Positions 43,476 to 52,009 of a stretch of 64,000 nucleotides of DNA are shown here, piece after piece (the stretch's first letter is position 1; every line of letters starts with the position of its first letter). Source of the stretch: Granulicella tundricola MP5ACTX9 (lineage in GTDB: Bacteria; Acidobacteriota; Terriglobia; Terriglobales; Acidobacteriaceae); assembly GCF_000178975.2 (NCBI RefSeq), contig NC_015064.1, positions 1,798,001 to 1,862,000 on the forward strand, given 5' to 3'. The notes beneath the pieces are model-generated. The model was not told where the DNA came from. It was given only the letters and a program-made list of their open reading frames with translations, and did no database searches. A program made the position numbers and the translations under genes.

Positions 43476-45173
43476 ATGTTGCTGGAGTTGCGTGCGGAGA
43501 ACTATGCGGTCATCGATCGGGCTGCGGCGCGGTTTGGCCGGGGGCTGAATCTTTTGACGGGTGAGACGGGGGCGGGAAAGTCGATCCTGATCGATGCGCT
43601 GGCGCTGCTGCTGGGTGGCAAGGCTTCGGCTGACTTTATACGGCATGGGGCTGAAAAGGCTGTCGTGGGGTGCGTGTTCGAGGCTACGCCGGGGGCGATT
43701 GCGGTGCTCGAAGCGAATGGGATCGATGCCGACAGCGAGAGTGAAGGGATTCTGCTGCGGCGGGAGATTGTGGTTAGCGGCAAGGGCAGGGTGTTCATCA
43801 ATAATCAGCCGGCGACCGTGGGGGTGCTGAGGCTGCTGGCTCCGGAGCTGGCGCTGGTGCATGCGCAGGGGGAGACGCTGGGGGCTTTCGATCAGGCGCA
43901 GCAGCGGATCTTGCTGGATCGGTTTGCGGGCTGCTCGCTGGAAGAGGTGGGGAAGGCGTATTCGGCCTGGCGGGGGACTGTGGCGAAGCTGGAGGAGATG
44001 AACTCGGCTGAGCAGGACCGGCTGCGGATGGCGGATCTCTGGCGGTTTCAGAGTATGGAGATCTCTGACGCGGGGATTGCGGGTGAGAGTGAGGATGCGG
44101 AGCTCGAAGGCGAGAAGCGGGTGCTGGCGAATGCGGAGAAGCTGTATACAGCCGCTATGAATGCGCATGAGCTGCTGTATGAATCTGAGGACTCTGCGGA
44201 GACGAAGCTGGGTGCGGCTTTGAAGCTGGTGGAGGAGTTGGCCCGGTATGACGCGCGATTTGTGGAGGCGGCGGGGCAGTTGGCGGCGGCGAAGGCTACG
44301 GTCGAAGATTTGAGTGCGACGGTGAGGGACTTTGCGGAGAATGTGCAGAGCGGGCCGGAGCGGCTGGCGGAGATTGAGGATCGGCTGGCGGTGCTGGACC
44401 GGCTGAAACGGAAGTATGGCAAGACGCTGGCGGAGGTGATCGCATTTGGGGAGAGTTCGGCTCGGTCTTTGGCGGAGGTGGAGAATCGTGACGCGCTGCT
44501 GGCGGAGTTGAGGGTGGTGGAGGCGAAGCAGGCGGAGAGTTATTGTGCGGCTGCGGGAGAGTTGACGCGGGTGCGGGGTGAGGCTGCGGCGAAGCTGGAA
44601 CGGCTGGCGGAGAAGCAGATTAATGACCTGGCGATGAGTGTGAGGTTTTCCATCCAGGTGCTGGCGAATGAGGAGCGGGTGCATTGGGGCGCGGGGGGCT
44701 GGGATGAGGTTCGGTATCTGATTGCGACGAATGCGGGCGAGCCGCTGAAGCCGCTGGAGGAGATTGCTTCGGGCGGCGAGATGTCTCGCGTGATGCTGGC
44801 GCTGAAGGTGACGGTGGAGGAGGGTGTCGCGGGGCGGGGGAGTAAGCGGAAGACGGCGCTGCCGCGGACGCTGGTGTTCGACGAGATCGATATTGGGATT
44901 GGCGGGCGGGCCGCGGAGGCGGTGGGGCAGAAGCTGAAGATGCTCTCCCGGACGCAGCAGGTGCTGTGTATTACGCATCTGCCGCAGATTGCGGCGTTTG
45001 GGGATCTGCACTTTGTGATTGAGAAGAAAGAGGTTGGGGGGCGGACGCAGACGAACATCCGGCAGATGGAGGATGTGGAACGCGTGAACGAGGTGGCGAG
45101 GATGCTGAGTGGGGCGAAGCTGACGGAGACGAGTCTGAAGCATGCGCAGAGTTTGATCGACGCGAGCCGCTGA
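43476..45173 (+). CDS. recN: DNA repair protein RecN
   Basis: A 565-residue SMC-like ATPase for double-strand-break repair. Walker A GETGAGKSILIDALALLLGG near residue 30, a long coiled-coil middle (about 160-400), then the ABC signature ASGGEMSRVMLALK, Walker B VFDEIDIGIGGRAAE and CITHLPQIAAFGDLHF. These are diagnostic for RecN. I start at ATG 43476 (MLLELRAENYAVID), where family similarity begins; the frame opens 18 bp earlier. Confidence 0.96.
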   Translation: MLLELRAENYAVIDRAAARFGRGLNLLTGETGAGKSILIDALALLLGGKASADFIRHGAEKAVVGCVFEATPGAIAVLEANGIDADSESEGILLRREIVVSGKGRVFINNQPATVGVLRLLAPELALVHAQGETLGAFDQAQQRILLDRFAGCSLEEVGKAYSAWRGTVAKLEEMNSAEQDRLRMADLWRFQSMEISDAGIAGESEDAELEGEKRVLANAEKLYTAAMNAHELLYESEDSAETKLGAALKLVEELARYDARFVEAAGQLAAAKATVEDLSATVRDFAENVQSGPERLAEIEDRLAVLDRLKRKYGKTLAEVIAFGESSARSLAEVENRDALLAELRVVEAKQAESYCAAAGELTRVRGEAAAKLERLAEKQINDLAMSVRFSIQVLANEERVHWGAGGWDEVRYLIATNAGEPLKPLEEIASGGEMSRVMLALKVTVEEGVAGRGSKRKTALPRTLVFDEIDIGIGGRAAEAVGQKLKMLSRTQQVLCITHLPQIAAFGDLHFVIEKKEVGGRTQTNIRQMEDVERVNEVARMLSGAKLTETSLKHAQSLIDASR

Positions 45174-45243
45174 TGGGGCGGTGACATCTCGGGGTGGTGT
45201 GTCGGCATCCCAACAGACGAACGTGAATCCCTGGAGGAACACA

Positions 45244-45393
45244 ATGTCTGAGACGAAGAAATGTGCGCACGAGACGTGTAGCTGTATGGCCGCTGAGGGC
45301 TCGAAGTACTGCTCGCCGTTCTGCGAGGATTCGGTTGGGAAGACGACGCTGGGGTGCGATTGCCCGCATTCTGGTTGCAGCGGACACATTTAG
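45244..45393 (+). CDS. Bacterial metallothionein (SmtA/BmtA family)
   Basis: A 49-residue Cys-rich protein with eight Cys and three His: CAHETCSC, YCSPFCED and GCDCPHSGC. The order matches cyanobacterial SmtA (CxCxxCxC, YCSxxC, CxHxGCxC), which chelates Zn, Cd and Cu in a four-metal core. The start ATG 45244 has CTGGAGGAACAC upstream. It lies 70 bp after recN and is closed by a strong terminator. No SmtB-type repressor is adjacent. Confidence 0.9.
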   Translation: MSETKKCAHETCSCMAAEGSKYCSPFCEDSVGKTTLGCDCPHSGCSGHI

Positions 45394-45458
45394 GGGCTGG
45401 ATTTGGTCTCTGGCGATGCCGGAGGGCGCTAAAAGGTTCACTTTTGAACAAGTTTCAT

Positions 45459-45507
45459 AGGGACAGAGGATGCACCGTAAATGGTTCATCCTCTGTCCTT
45501 GTTTGTT
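45459..45507 (+). terminator. Strong rho-independent terminator before ispH
   Basis: A 16-bp stem GGACAGAGGATGCACC / GGTTCATCCTCTGTCC with one mismatch and a 6-nt loop, then TTGTTTGTT. It ends the recN-metallothionein transcripts just before the ispH promoter. Confidence 0.88.
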
Positions 45508-45517
45508 ACGGAAGCGT

Positions 45518-45523
45518 TATACT
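45518..45523 (+). promoter_or_regulatory. -10 box TATACT, 7 nt before the ispH GTG
   Basis: TATACT, GGGAGGC, GTG 45531. The GGGAGG is too close (1 nt) to act as a normal ribosome site, so a leaderless mRNA is the simpler reading. Confidence 0.5.
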
Positions 45524-45530
45524 GGGAGGC

Positions 45531-46553
45531 GTGACTGCCTCTACTCTTGACCACGTTAGCAACGACCAGGGTGCCGATCAGGCGCCTGTGACCAAACGAG
45601 TTCTTCTCCTGAAGCCGCGTGGATTTTGCGCCGGCGTCGTACGCGCGATCGACATTGTGCAGATTGCGCTGGAAGCGTTTGGTGCGCCGATCTATGTCCG
45701 TAAGGAGATCGTCCATAACAGCTATGTTGTGAACGACCTGGCTACCAAGGGTGCGATCTTCGTCAATGAACTGGATGAGGTGCCTGAGGGCGCGCGTGTG
45801 ATTTATTCGGCGCACGGGGTTTCTCCTGCTGTGCGTGAGGCGGCCAAGGCTCGTGGTCTGAAGGTTGTGGACGCGACCTGTCCGCTGGTGACAAAGGTGC
45901 ATGTGGAGGCGATCAAGTTCGCCAAGCAGGGGTATTCGCTGGTGCTGGTGGGGCATCGCGACCATGAAGAGGTCGAGGGCACGCAGGGTGAGGCTCCGGA
46001 TGTGACGCAGGTGGTCTCGACGCTGGAGGAGGTTGAGGCGCTGGTAGTGCCGGACCCGGATAAGGTGGCCTACCTGACGCAGACGACGCTGTCTCTGGAT
46101 GAGGCGCGGTACATGATCGAGGCGCTGAAGGTGAAGTTCCCGAACATCGTTGGGCCGCATGCGCAGGATATTTGCTATGCGACGGAGAATCGCCAGGTGG
46201 CGGTGAAGAACGTGGCGCATGGTGCGGACCTGGTGCTGGTGGTGGGGTCGCGGAACAGCTCAAACTCGAACCGGCTGGTTGAGGTTTCTAAGAATCTGGA
46301 TACGAACTCTTACCTGATCGATTCCGCCGACGCGATTCAGCCGGAGTGGCTGAATGGCGTGAAGACGGTTGCGGTGACTGCGGGTGCTTCGGCTCCTGAG
46401 GTGCTGGTGAAGGATGTTGTGGAGTATCTGCAGGCGCAGGGCTTTGGCGACGTGGATGAGGTTGAGGTGATGCCGGAGAATGTGCGGTTTGGTCTGCCGC
46501 CTGAGATCGTTCAGGCGATTGCCTCGGCTCCGAAGCCGGCCGTGGTTCAGTAG
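45531..46553 (+). CDS. ispH: 4-hydroxy-3-methylbut-2-enyl diphosphate reductase IspH (LytB)
   Basis: A 340-residue iron-sulfur enzyme, last step of the MEP pathway, giving IPP and DMAPP for squalene and hopanoids. The three cluster Cys are in PRGFCAGVVRAI, VDATCPLVTKVH and QDICYATENRQ; the HNSYVVNDL and VVGSRNSSNSNRL segments are intact. Start GTG 45531 follows a -10 box at 7 nt; GTG 45588 (MTKRVLLLKPRGF) would give a length closer to E. coli IspH and cannot be excluded. 56 bp before shc, likely one transcript. Confidence 0.95.
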   Translation: MTASTLDHVSNDQGADQAPVTKRVLLLKPRGFCAGVVRAIDIVQIALEAFGAPIYVRKEIVHNSYVVNDLATKGAIFVNELDEVPEGARVIYSAHGVSPAVREAAKARGLKVVDATCPLVTKVHVEAIKFAKQGYSLVLVGHRDHEEVEGTQGEAPDVTQVVSTLEEVEALVVPDPDKVAYLTQTTLSLDEARYMIEALKVKFPNIVGPHAQDICYATENRQVAVKNVAHGADLVLVVGSRNSSNSNRLVEVSKNLDTNSYLIDSADAIQPEWLNGVKTVAVTAGASAPEVLVKDVVEYLQAQGFGDVDEVEVMPENVRFGLPPEIVQAIASAPKPAVVQ

Positions 46554-46609
46554 GTCTGGATAGCTTGGTTTACGACCACCTCGATGAGGTGCAGAGAGTT
46601 TTGAAATCG

Positions 46610-48631
46610 ATGAGTGCAGCAACACCAATCAATCCGGAGGCCACAAAACAGCCGCGCTTCGGCCGGATTGACCTTGGGCTGGAAGTTATTGCGAATGGTA
46701 TCAAACGCTCCGCGGAGTGGCTGCTGGGACTGCAGCATCCGGACGGGTACTGGTGTGGGGAGCTGGAAGCGGACTCGATGCTGGAGTCCGACTATATCTT
46801 TGTCCATACGCTGCTGGGGACGGGCGATCCGGGGCGACTCTCTCGCGCGCTGAACGAGATTCTGCGGCACCAGAACGACGATGGCGGATGGAGTTTGTAT
46901 CCGGGTGGGCCTTCCAATGTGAACTATGGGGTGAAGGCTTATCTGGCGCTGAAGCTGATGGGTTATACGGCCGATCATCCGGTGATGGTGAAGGCTCGGG
47001 AGTGCGTGCTGCGGCTGGGTGGGGTGGTGGAGTGCAACACGTTTACGAAGATCTACCTCTGCGGTCTGGGGCAGTATGACTACGATGCCGTGCCGGCTGT
47101 GCCGCCGGAGATCGTTCTGTTTCCGGACTGGTTCTACTTCAATATCTATGAGATCAGCGCGTGGTCGCGTGCGATCCTGGTTCCGCTTTCGATCATCTAT
47201 GCGAAGAAGCCGTTCAAGAAGCTGACGCCGGAGCAGGGGATCGACGAGCTGTTTGTGGGTGGACGCGCCGGGGCGAACCTGAGGCTGCGTTGGGATAAGA
47301 AGCATCCGCTTTCGTGGCGGAATGTCTTTCTGTTTCTGGATCGTGTGGCTCATCTTGCAGAACGGGTTCACATTCGGCCGCTGCGGTCGATTGCCTTGAA
47401 GAAGGCCGAGCGTTGGATGCTGGATCACTTTGAGCGTTCGGACGGGCTCGGGGCGATCTATCCGGCGATGCTGAATGCGATTGTGGCTTTGCGCTGCCTG
47501 GGCTACTCGGCTGATGACCCGCAGGTGATCCGGGCGATGGATGAGTTTGAACGGCTGGGGATCGATTGCCCTGAAGGTACGCCGGACTATCCGACTCCTA
47601 CGTTCCGGATGCAGCCTTGCTTCTCTCCGGTGTGGGATACGGCTCAGGTGCTTTCTACCCTGGGTGACTGTGGGTTGCCGCGTAACGACGAGCGGTTGGT
47701 GAAGGCGGCGGACTGGCTGCTTTCGAAGGAGATCCGCTACAAGGGCGACTGGTCGCACACGGTGAAGAATGTCGATGCAAGCTGCTGGTGCTTCTTCTTC
47801 AACAACGATCATCAGCCGGATGTGGACGACACGGGCGAGGTGTTGCTGGCGCTGAAGGCTGTCGATAATCCGCGTGAGCGTTATCAGCATGAGACGGCGC
47901 AGCGTGCGATCGAATGGGTGTTTGCGATGCAGTGCAAGAACGGCGGATGGGCGTCGTTCGACAAGGACAACACGAAGAAGATCTTCGAGTCGATTCCGTT
48001 TGCGGATCACAATGCGATGATCGATCCGCCGAGCGTGGATATCACGGGGCGCATCCTGGAGATGCTGGCCGGCTACGGATATACGCGGCGAGATCCGCGG
48101 ATTGAGAAGGCGGTTCAGTTCATTCTGCGAGAGCAGGAGCCGGACGGATGCTGGTTTGGCCGCTGGGGTGTGAACTATCTGTATGGAACGTTCCTGGTGC
48201 TGCGCGGTCTGCAGTCGATGGAGTACGACCCGTATGAGCCTGCGGTGCAGCAGGCTGCGGAGTGGATCAGGATGGTGCAGAACTCCGACGGCGGCTGGGG
48301 CGAGACGTGCGGGACGTATGACAATCCGAGTTTGAAGGGCACCGGGCCTTCGACGCCTTCGCAGACGGCATGGGCTTTGTTAGGGCTCCTCGCGGCGAAC
48401 GATACGCGGTCGGATTCGGTGGCTAAGGGTGTGCGTTGGTTGATCGATCGGCAGCACGAAGACGGTAGCTGGGATGAGTTGGCTGCGGGCCGTAACGGCG
48501 AGAGCCATTACACGGGGACAGGGTTCCCTACAGTGTTTTATCTGGGTTATCACCTGTATAAGCAGTATTTTCCTCTGCTTGCGTTGACGACGTACAAGCA
48601 GGCGATGGAACGGGAATCAGCCGCGGCCTAG
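46610..48631 (+). CDS. shc: Squalene-hopene cyclase
   Basis: A 673-residue class II terpene cyclase that folds squalene into hopene/hopanol at the membrane. The protonating motif is D404-V-D-D-T-G409 (family DxDDTA; the last Ala is Gly here). QW repeats are scattered (QHPDGYWCGEL, QNDDGGWSLYPGG, QEPDGCWFGRWG, QNSDGGWGETC, QHEDGSWDE). ATG 46610 (MSAATPIN) chosen; a longer frame from 46565 starts in the ispH-shc gap. First of the tight hopanoid genes. Confidence 0.96.
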   Translation: MSAATPINPEATKQPRFGRIDLGLEVIANGIKRSAEWLLGLQHPDGYWCGELEADSMLESDYIFVHTLLGTGDPGRLSRALNEILRHQNDDGGWSLYPGGPSNVNYGVKAYLALKLMGYTADHPVMVKARECVLRLGGVVECNTFTKIYLCGLGQYDYDAVPAVPPEIVLFPDWFYFNIYEISAWSRAILVPLSIIYAKKPFKKLTPEQGIDELFVGGRAGANLRLRWDKKHPLSWRNVFLFLDRVAHLAERVHIRPLRSIALKKAERWMLDHFERSDGLGAIYPAMLNAIVALRCLGYSADDPQVIRAMDEFERLGIDCPEGTPDYPTPTFRMQPCFSPVWDTAQVLSTLGDCGLPRNDERLVKAADWLLSKEIRYKGDWSHTVKNVDASCWCFFFNNDHQPDVDDTGEVLLALKAVDNPRERYQHETAQRAIEWVFAMQCKNGGWASFDKDNTKKIFESIPFADHNAMIDPPSVDITGRILEMLAGYGYTRRDPRIEKAVQFILREQEPDGCWFGRWGVNYLYGTFLVLRGLQSMEYDPYEPAVQQAAEWIRMVQNSDGGWGETCGTYDNPSLKGTGPSTPSQTAWALLGLLAANDTRSDSVAKGVRWLIDRQHEDGSWDELAAGRNGESHYTGTGFPTVFYLGYHLYKQYFPLLALTTYKQAMERESAAA

Positions 48632-48668
48632 TTGGCGTGGCAGTAAGAGTTTTGAAGGAGAGTTCAGT

Positions 48669-49805
48669 ATGGCAGTTCCTATCTCGCAGGCTTGGACCGT
48701 CGCGACGTATGTGTTGAAGCAGAAGTTTGCCGGCCGCAAGAAGTATCCGCTGGTGCTGATGCTGGAGCCGCTGTTTCGCTGCAACCTGGCGTGTGCGGGC
48801 TGCGGCAAGATCCAGTATCCGGCGCATATTCTGAAGGCTGAGCTTAGCCCGGAAGACTGCTTCCGCGCGGTGGACGAGTGCGGTACGCCGATGGTGGCGA
48901 TTCCGGGCGGCGAGCCGTTGCTGCATCCGCAGATGCCGGAGATTGTGGCCGGGCTGGTGGCTCGGAAGAAGTATGTCTACATGTGCACGAATGCGCTTCT
49001 GCTGAAGGAGAAGCTGCACCTGTTCAAGCCGAGCAAGTATCTTTCCTTCTCGGTGCATATGGATGGACAGCGCGAGCATCATGACTTCTCGGTCTGCCGT
49101 GAGGGTGGATACGATATCGCGATGGAAGGTGTTCGGGTGGCGGTTGAGGCGGGGTTCCGCGTTACGACGAATACGACGCTGTTCGACGGCGCGGACCCGA
49201 ACAGCGTGCGGGCTCACTTTGACGAGTTGATGGTTGCGGGCGTGGAGAGCATGATGGTCTCGCCCGGGTACACGTATGACAAGGCTCCGGATCAGAATCA
49301 CTTCCTGGGGCGTGCGAAGTCTCGCAAGATGTTCCGTGCGATTCTTTCCAACCGGAAGAAGAGCTGGCGCTTCAATGCCTCGCCCATGTTCATGGAGTTT
49401 CTGATGGGCAAGAAGGATCTGACCTGCACGCCGTGGGGAATGCCGACGTTCTCGATCTTCGGCTGGCAGAAGCCTTGCTATCTGCTGCAGGATGGCTACG
49501 CCGACAGCTTCAAGGAGCTGATGGAGACGGTGGAGTGGGAGAACTACGGGACCGAGTCCGGGAATCCGCGCTGCGCGAACTGCATGGTGCATTCGGGCTA
49601 TGAGGCGAGCGGTGTGAACTACACGTTCGGATCGATCAAGGGTCTGCTGCAGACGGCGAAGGCGATGTTCTCCAGCTATAAGGATGACGGCGCTTCACGG
49701 ATTCTGAATGACTGGAAGCCGGCGCAGCATGGTCCGCTGGTACAGATTGGCTCGGCACAGACTGCAGCACAGGCTTCCGAGCTGCAGAGCGTTTCAGGAG
49801 ACTAG
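48669..49805 (+). CDS. hpnH: Adenosyl-hopene transferase HpnH (radical SAM)
   Basis: A 378-residue radical-SAM enzyme that joins 5'-deoxyadenosine to hopene, giving adenosylhopane, the first extended hopanoid. Cluster Cys C38, C42, C45 in RCNLACAGCGK; IPGGEPLLHP and SFSVHMDGQREHHD are typical, and a C-terminal Cys set (CTPWGMP, CYLLQDGY, NPRCANCMVHSGYE) is kept. GAAGGAGAG lies before the ATG. Between shc and the unknown 49812 gene, which starts 6 bp after its stop. Confidence 0.95.
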   Translation: MAVPISQAWTVATYVLKQKFAGRKKYPLVLMLEPLFRCNLACAGCGKIQYPAHILKAELSPEDCFRAVDECGTPMVAIPGGEPLLHPQMPEIVAGLVARKKYVYMCTNALLLKEKLHLFKPSKYLSFSVHMDGQREHHDFSVCREGGYDIAMEGVRVAVEAGFRVTTNTTLFDGADPNSVRAHFDELMVAGVESMMVSPGYTYDKAPDQNHFLGRAKSRKMFRAILSNRKKSWRFNASPMFMEFLMGKKDLTCTPWGMPTFSIFGWQKPCYLLQDGYADSFKELMETVEWENYGTESGNPRCANCMVHSGYEASGVNYTFGSIKGLLQTAKAMFSSYKDDGASRILNDWKPAQHGPLVQIGSAQTAAQASELQSVSGD

Positions 49806-49811
49806 TTCTAT

Positions 49812-50258
49812 ATGGCAACGGATCAGCAGGAAGCAGCGAAGATTGAGCAGTTGGCGCATCTGTCGCCAGACGATTTGGATCATGCGGCGGGGCGTGAGCG
49901 GGAGCAGCTCGAAGGCTGGGTTCCGGAGCTTGCGTCCGATACCGAGGTTCGCGAGGCGCTGGAGAAGGCGTTCGACTACCGTGGCAACGTCACGGTGACG
50001 AAGAAGGATGGCTCGGTGGTTGAGGGTTATCTGTTTGATCGGCGGACGGGGAACTCGCTGTCTGATTCGTTTGCGCGGATTATTCCGGTGAGCGATAAGA
50101 CGAAGGTCAATGTGGCGTATGTCGATATTGCTGCGTTGAAGTTCTCCGATCGCGATCCGGCTGCGGGCAAGACCTTTGAGGCCTGGGTGAAGAAGTACTG
50201 GGAGAAGAAGGCTGCGGGCGAGAAGAATATCCAGATTGAGCCGGAGAAGCTGGATTGA
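49812..50258 (+). CDS. Unknown small protein embedded in the hopanoid operon
   Basis: A 148-residue soluble acidic/basic protein with no signal peptide or TM segment. An N-terminal helical part (about 5-55, Glu/Ala/Leu-rich) leads to a beta-rich domain (about 57-120): NVTVTKKDGSVVEGYLFDRR, then VNVAYVDIAALKFSDRD, which resembles a small SH3/Sm-like barrel; a charged tail follows. Its AGGAGA ribosome site is inside the end of hpnH, so translation is coupled. Function unknown; an accessory to HpnH or HpnA/HpnG is possible from position alone. Confidence 0.8.
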   Translation: MATDQQEAAKIEQLAHLSPDDLDHAAGREREQLEGWVPELASDTEVREALEKAFDYRGNVTVTKKDGSVVEGYLFDRRTGNSLSDSFARIIPVSDKTKVNVAYVDIAALKFSDRDPAAGKTFEAWVKKYWEKKAAGEKNIQIEPEKLD

Positions 50259-50259
50259 A

Positions 50260-50294
50260 GCAGGGACTAGGGCCTAGGGACTAGGGCCTAGCGG
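50260..50294. repeat. Short tandem of CTAGGG/GGACTAGGGCC
   Basis: AGGGACTAGGGCCT occurs twice head to tail (50264-50290) in the 54-bp gap before hpnA. A similar GGGCCTAGAGCCTAG lies at 5058-5073. Function unknown. Confidence 0.55.
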
Positions 50295-50311
50295 GTAAAG
50301 GCTTAGTGTCG

Positions 50312-51331
50312 ATGAAGGTTTTTATCACTGGTGCGACGGGGTTTGTGGGGGCTCATGTCGCGCGGGCGTATGCGGCGCAGGGTGCTTCTCTGCGTCTGCT
50401 GACTCGCTCATCCAGCAATCTGGCCGGGATTGAAGGGCTTGAGGCGGAGACCGTGGTTGGGGATCTGCGGCAGGTTGAGGGGCTGCGAGTTGCGCTGACG
50501 GGGTGCGATGCGCTGGTGCATGTGGCGGCGGATTATCGGCTTTGGGTGCGTGATCCTGAAGAGATGATGGCGGCGAATGTGGGGGGGACGCGGGAGCTGC
50601 TAAGGGTGGCTCGCGAGGTGGGGGTGCCGAAGGTGGTTTATACCTCCTCCGTTGCGACGATGGGCTTTCTGACCGATGGGACGATTGTGGATGAGGCTAC
50701 GCCGGTGTCCGTTGAGGCGATGATTGGGGTTTACAAGCGGTCCAAATACCTGGCGGAGCTGGAGGCGATTGCGGCGGCGAAGGCGGGGCAGCATGTGATG
50801 ATTCTGAATCCGACGACGCCGATTGGGCCGGGGGATCGGAAGCCTACGCCTACGGGCGGGATTCTGGTGGACTTTCTGAACCGCAAGTTTCCGGCTTATG
50901 TAGATACGGGGCTGAACCTGGTGGATGTGGGTGAGGTGGCTCGGATGCATGTGGTGGCACTGGAGCGGGGGACGCCGGGGGAGAGGTACATCCTGGGTGG
51001 GGAGAACCTGACGCTGAAGCAGATTCTGGATCGGCTTTCTACGATTACGGGGCTGCCTTCGCCGACGATCAAGGTGCCTCATGCGGTGGCGATGGCGTTT
51101 GCGTTCTTCGACGAGAACTTTACGGGGCGCCTGCTTGGGAAGGAGCCCAGAGCTACGGTTGAGGCGGTGCGGATGGGAAAGAAGATGATGTTTGCGAGCT
51201 CGGCCAAGGCGGAGCGTGAGCTTGGATTCAAGGTGGTGCCGGTGTATGGGGCGATGCGGGCGGCGGTGGAATGGTTTCTGGCGAATGGGTATGCGCCGGC
51301 GCTGAAGGCAGACGTGGGGCGTGCGGTTTAG
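50312..51331 (+). CDS. hpnA: Hopanoid-associated sugar epimerase/dehydratase HpnA
   Basis: A 339-residue extended short-chain dehydrogenase/reductase. The NAD(P) site GATGFVGAHVA is at the N-terminus, the catalytic Tyr-Lys pair appears in VYKRSKYLAELEA and Ser in YTSSVATMG. HpnA is a standing member of hopanoid clusters; its substrate is not settled. I use ATG 50312 (MKVFITG); GTG 50306 is possible with AAGG at 4 nt. The stop overlaps the next gene by one base (TAGTG). Confidence 0.88.
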   Translation: MKVFITGATGFVGAHVARAYAAQGASLRLLTRSSSNLAGIEGLEAETVVGDLRQVEGLRVALTGCDALVHVAADYRLWVRDPEEMMAANVGGTRELLRVAREVGVPKVVYTSSVATMGFLTDGTIVDEATPVSVEAMIGVYKRSKYLAELEAIAAAKAGQHVMILNPTTPIGPGDRKPTPTGGILVDFLNRKFPAYVDTGLNLVDVGEVARMHVVALERGTPGERYILGGENLTLKQILDRLSTITGLPSPTIKVPHAVAMAFAFFDENFTGRLLGKEPRATVEAVRMGKKMMFASSAKAERELGFKVVPVYGAMRAAVEWFLANGYAPALKADVGRAV

Positions 51332-51996
51332 TGGGAATTCCAGCGATTATTGCAGCTTTGCCCCGGGAGGTGAGGGCGTTTGTGCGGGGGGTGCAGCCTG
51401 ATCCGGCGCAGAAGCGGGCGGGAGTGTATGTGTATCGGCTGCCGGGGGCGGTGGTGGTTTGCGCTGGCATGGGCGCGGTGCGGGCGGGAATGGCGGTGCA
51501 GGCGGCGCTTGGGGCTGGGGAGATTTCTGTGCTGGTGAGCGCTGGACTGGCGGGGGGGTGCGATCCGGGGCTGGCGGTGGGGCGGGTGATGGAGGCTCGG
51601 ACGGTGGTGGATTCCGCGTCCGGAGAGAGGTTTGAGACGGAGTGCGGGGGGGATTGTGGGGTGCTGGTGACGAGCCATGCGATTGCTGGGGTGAGGGAGA
51701 AAGAGCGTTTGTTTGCAACGTATGGGGCGGGTTTGGTGGATATGGAGGCGGCGACCGTGGCTCGGATGGCGGTGATGCATGGGCTGCCGTTTCGGGCGAT
51801 CAAGGCGGTTTCCGATGCGCATGATTTTGAGTTGAGCTCGCTGAGCCGGTTTGCTACGGTTCATGGGCATTTTCGAACAGGGGCTTTTGCGCTGCATACG
51901 GCTGTTCGGCCGGCTAGCTGGCGTCATGCGATGAAGCTTGGCTCCGGGAGTCAGTTGGCTTTGCTTGGGTTGACTGAGGCGCTTAAACAGTTGTAA
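51331..51996 (+). CDS. hpnG: Hopanoid-associated nucleoside phosphorylase, HpnG-like
   Basis: A 221-residue enzyme of the nucleoside phosphorylase / MTA-SAH nucleosidase fold. In hopanoid synthesis HpnG releases adenine from adenosylhopane. Family features: IIAALPREVRAF at the N-terminus, VVCAGMGAVRAGMAVQAAL, VSAGLAGGCDPGLAVG, the DMEAATVARMA substrate loop and AIKAVSDAHDFE with the catalytic Asp. GTG 51331 overlaps the hpnA stop, which points to translational coupling. 13 bp before the alcohol dehydrogenase. Confidence 0.86.
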   Translation: MGIPAIIAALPREVRAFVRGVQPDPAQKRAGVYVYRLPGAVVVCAGMGAVRAGMAVQAALGAGEISVLVSAGLAGGCDPGLAVGRVMEARTVVDSASGERFETECGGDCGVLVTSHAIAGVREKERLFATYGAGLVDMEAATVARMAVMHGLPFRAIKAVSDAHDFELSSLSRFATVHGHFRTGAFALHTAVRPASWRHAMKLGSGSQLALLGLTEALKQL

Positions 51997-52009
51997 AGAA
52001 AGGGTTTGT

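Noticed and set aside
43395-45389. Open minus-strand frame of 664 codons opposite recN
   Set aside because: It runs through recN, the metallothionein and repeats; composition is of antisense type and no ribosome site or domain is seen.
46547-48010. Open minus-strand frame of 487 codons opposite shc
   Set aside because: Antisense to a gene with complete squalene-hopene cyclase motifs; no protein-like features.
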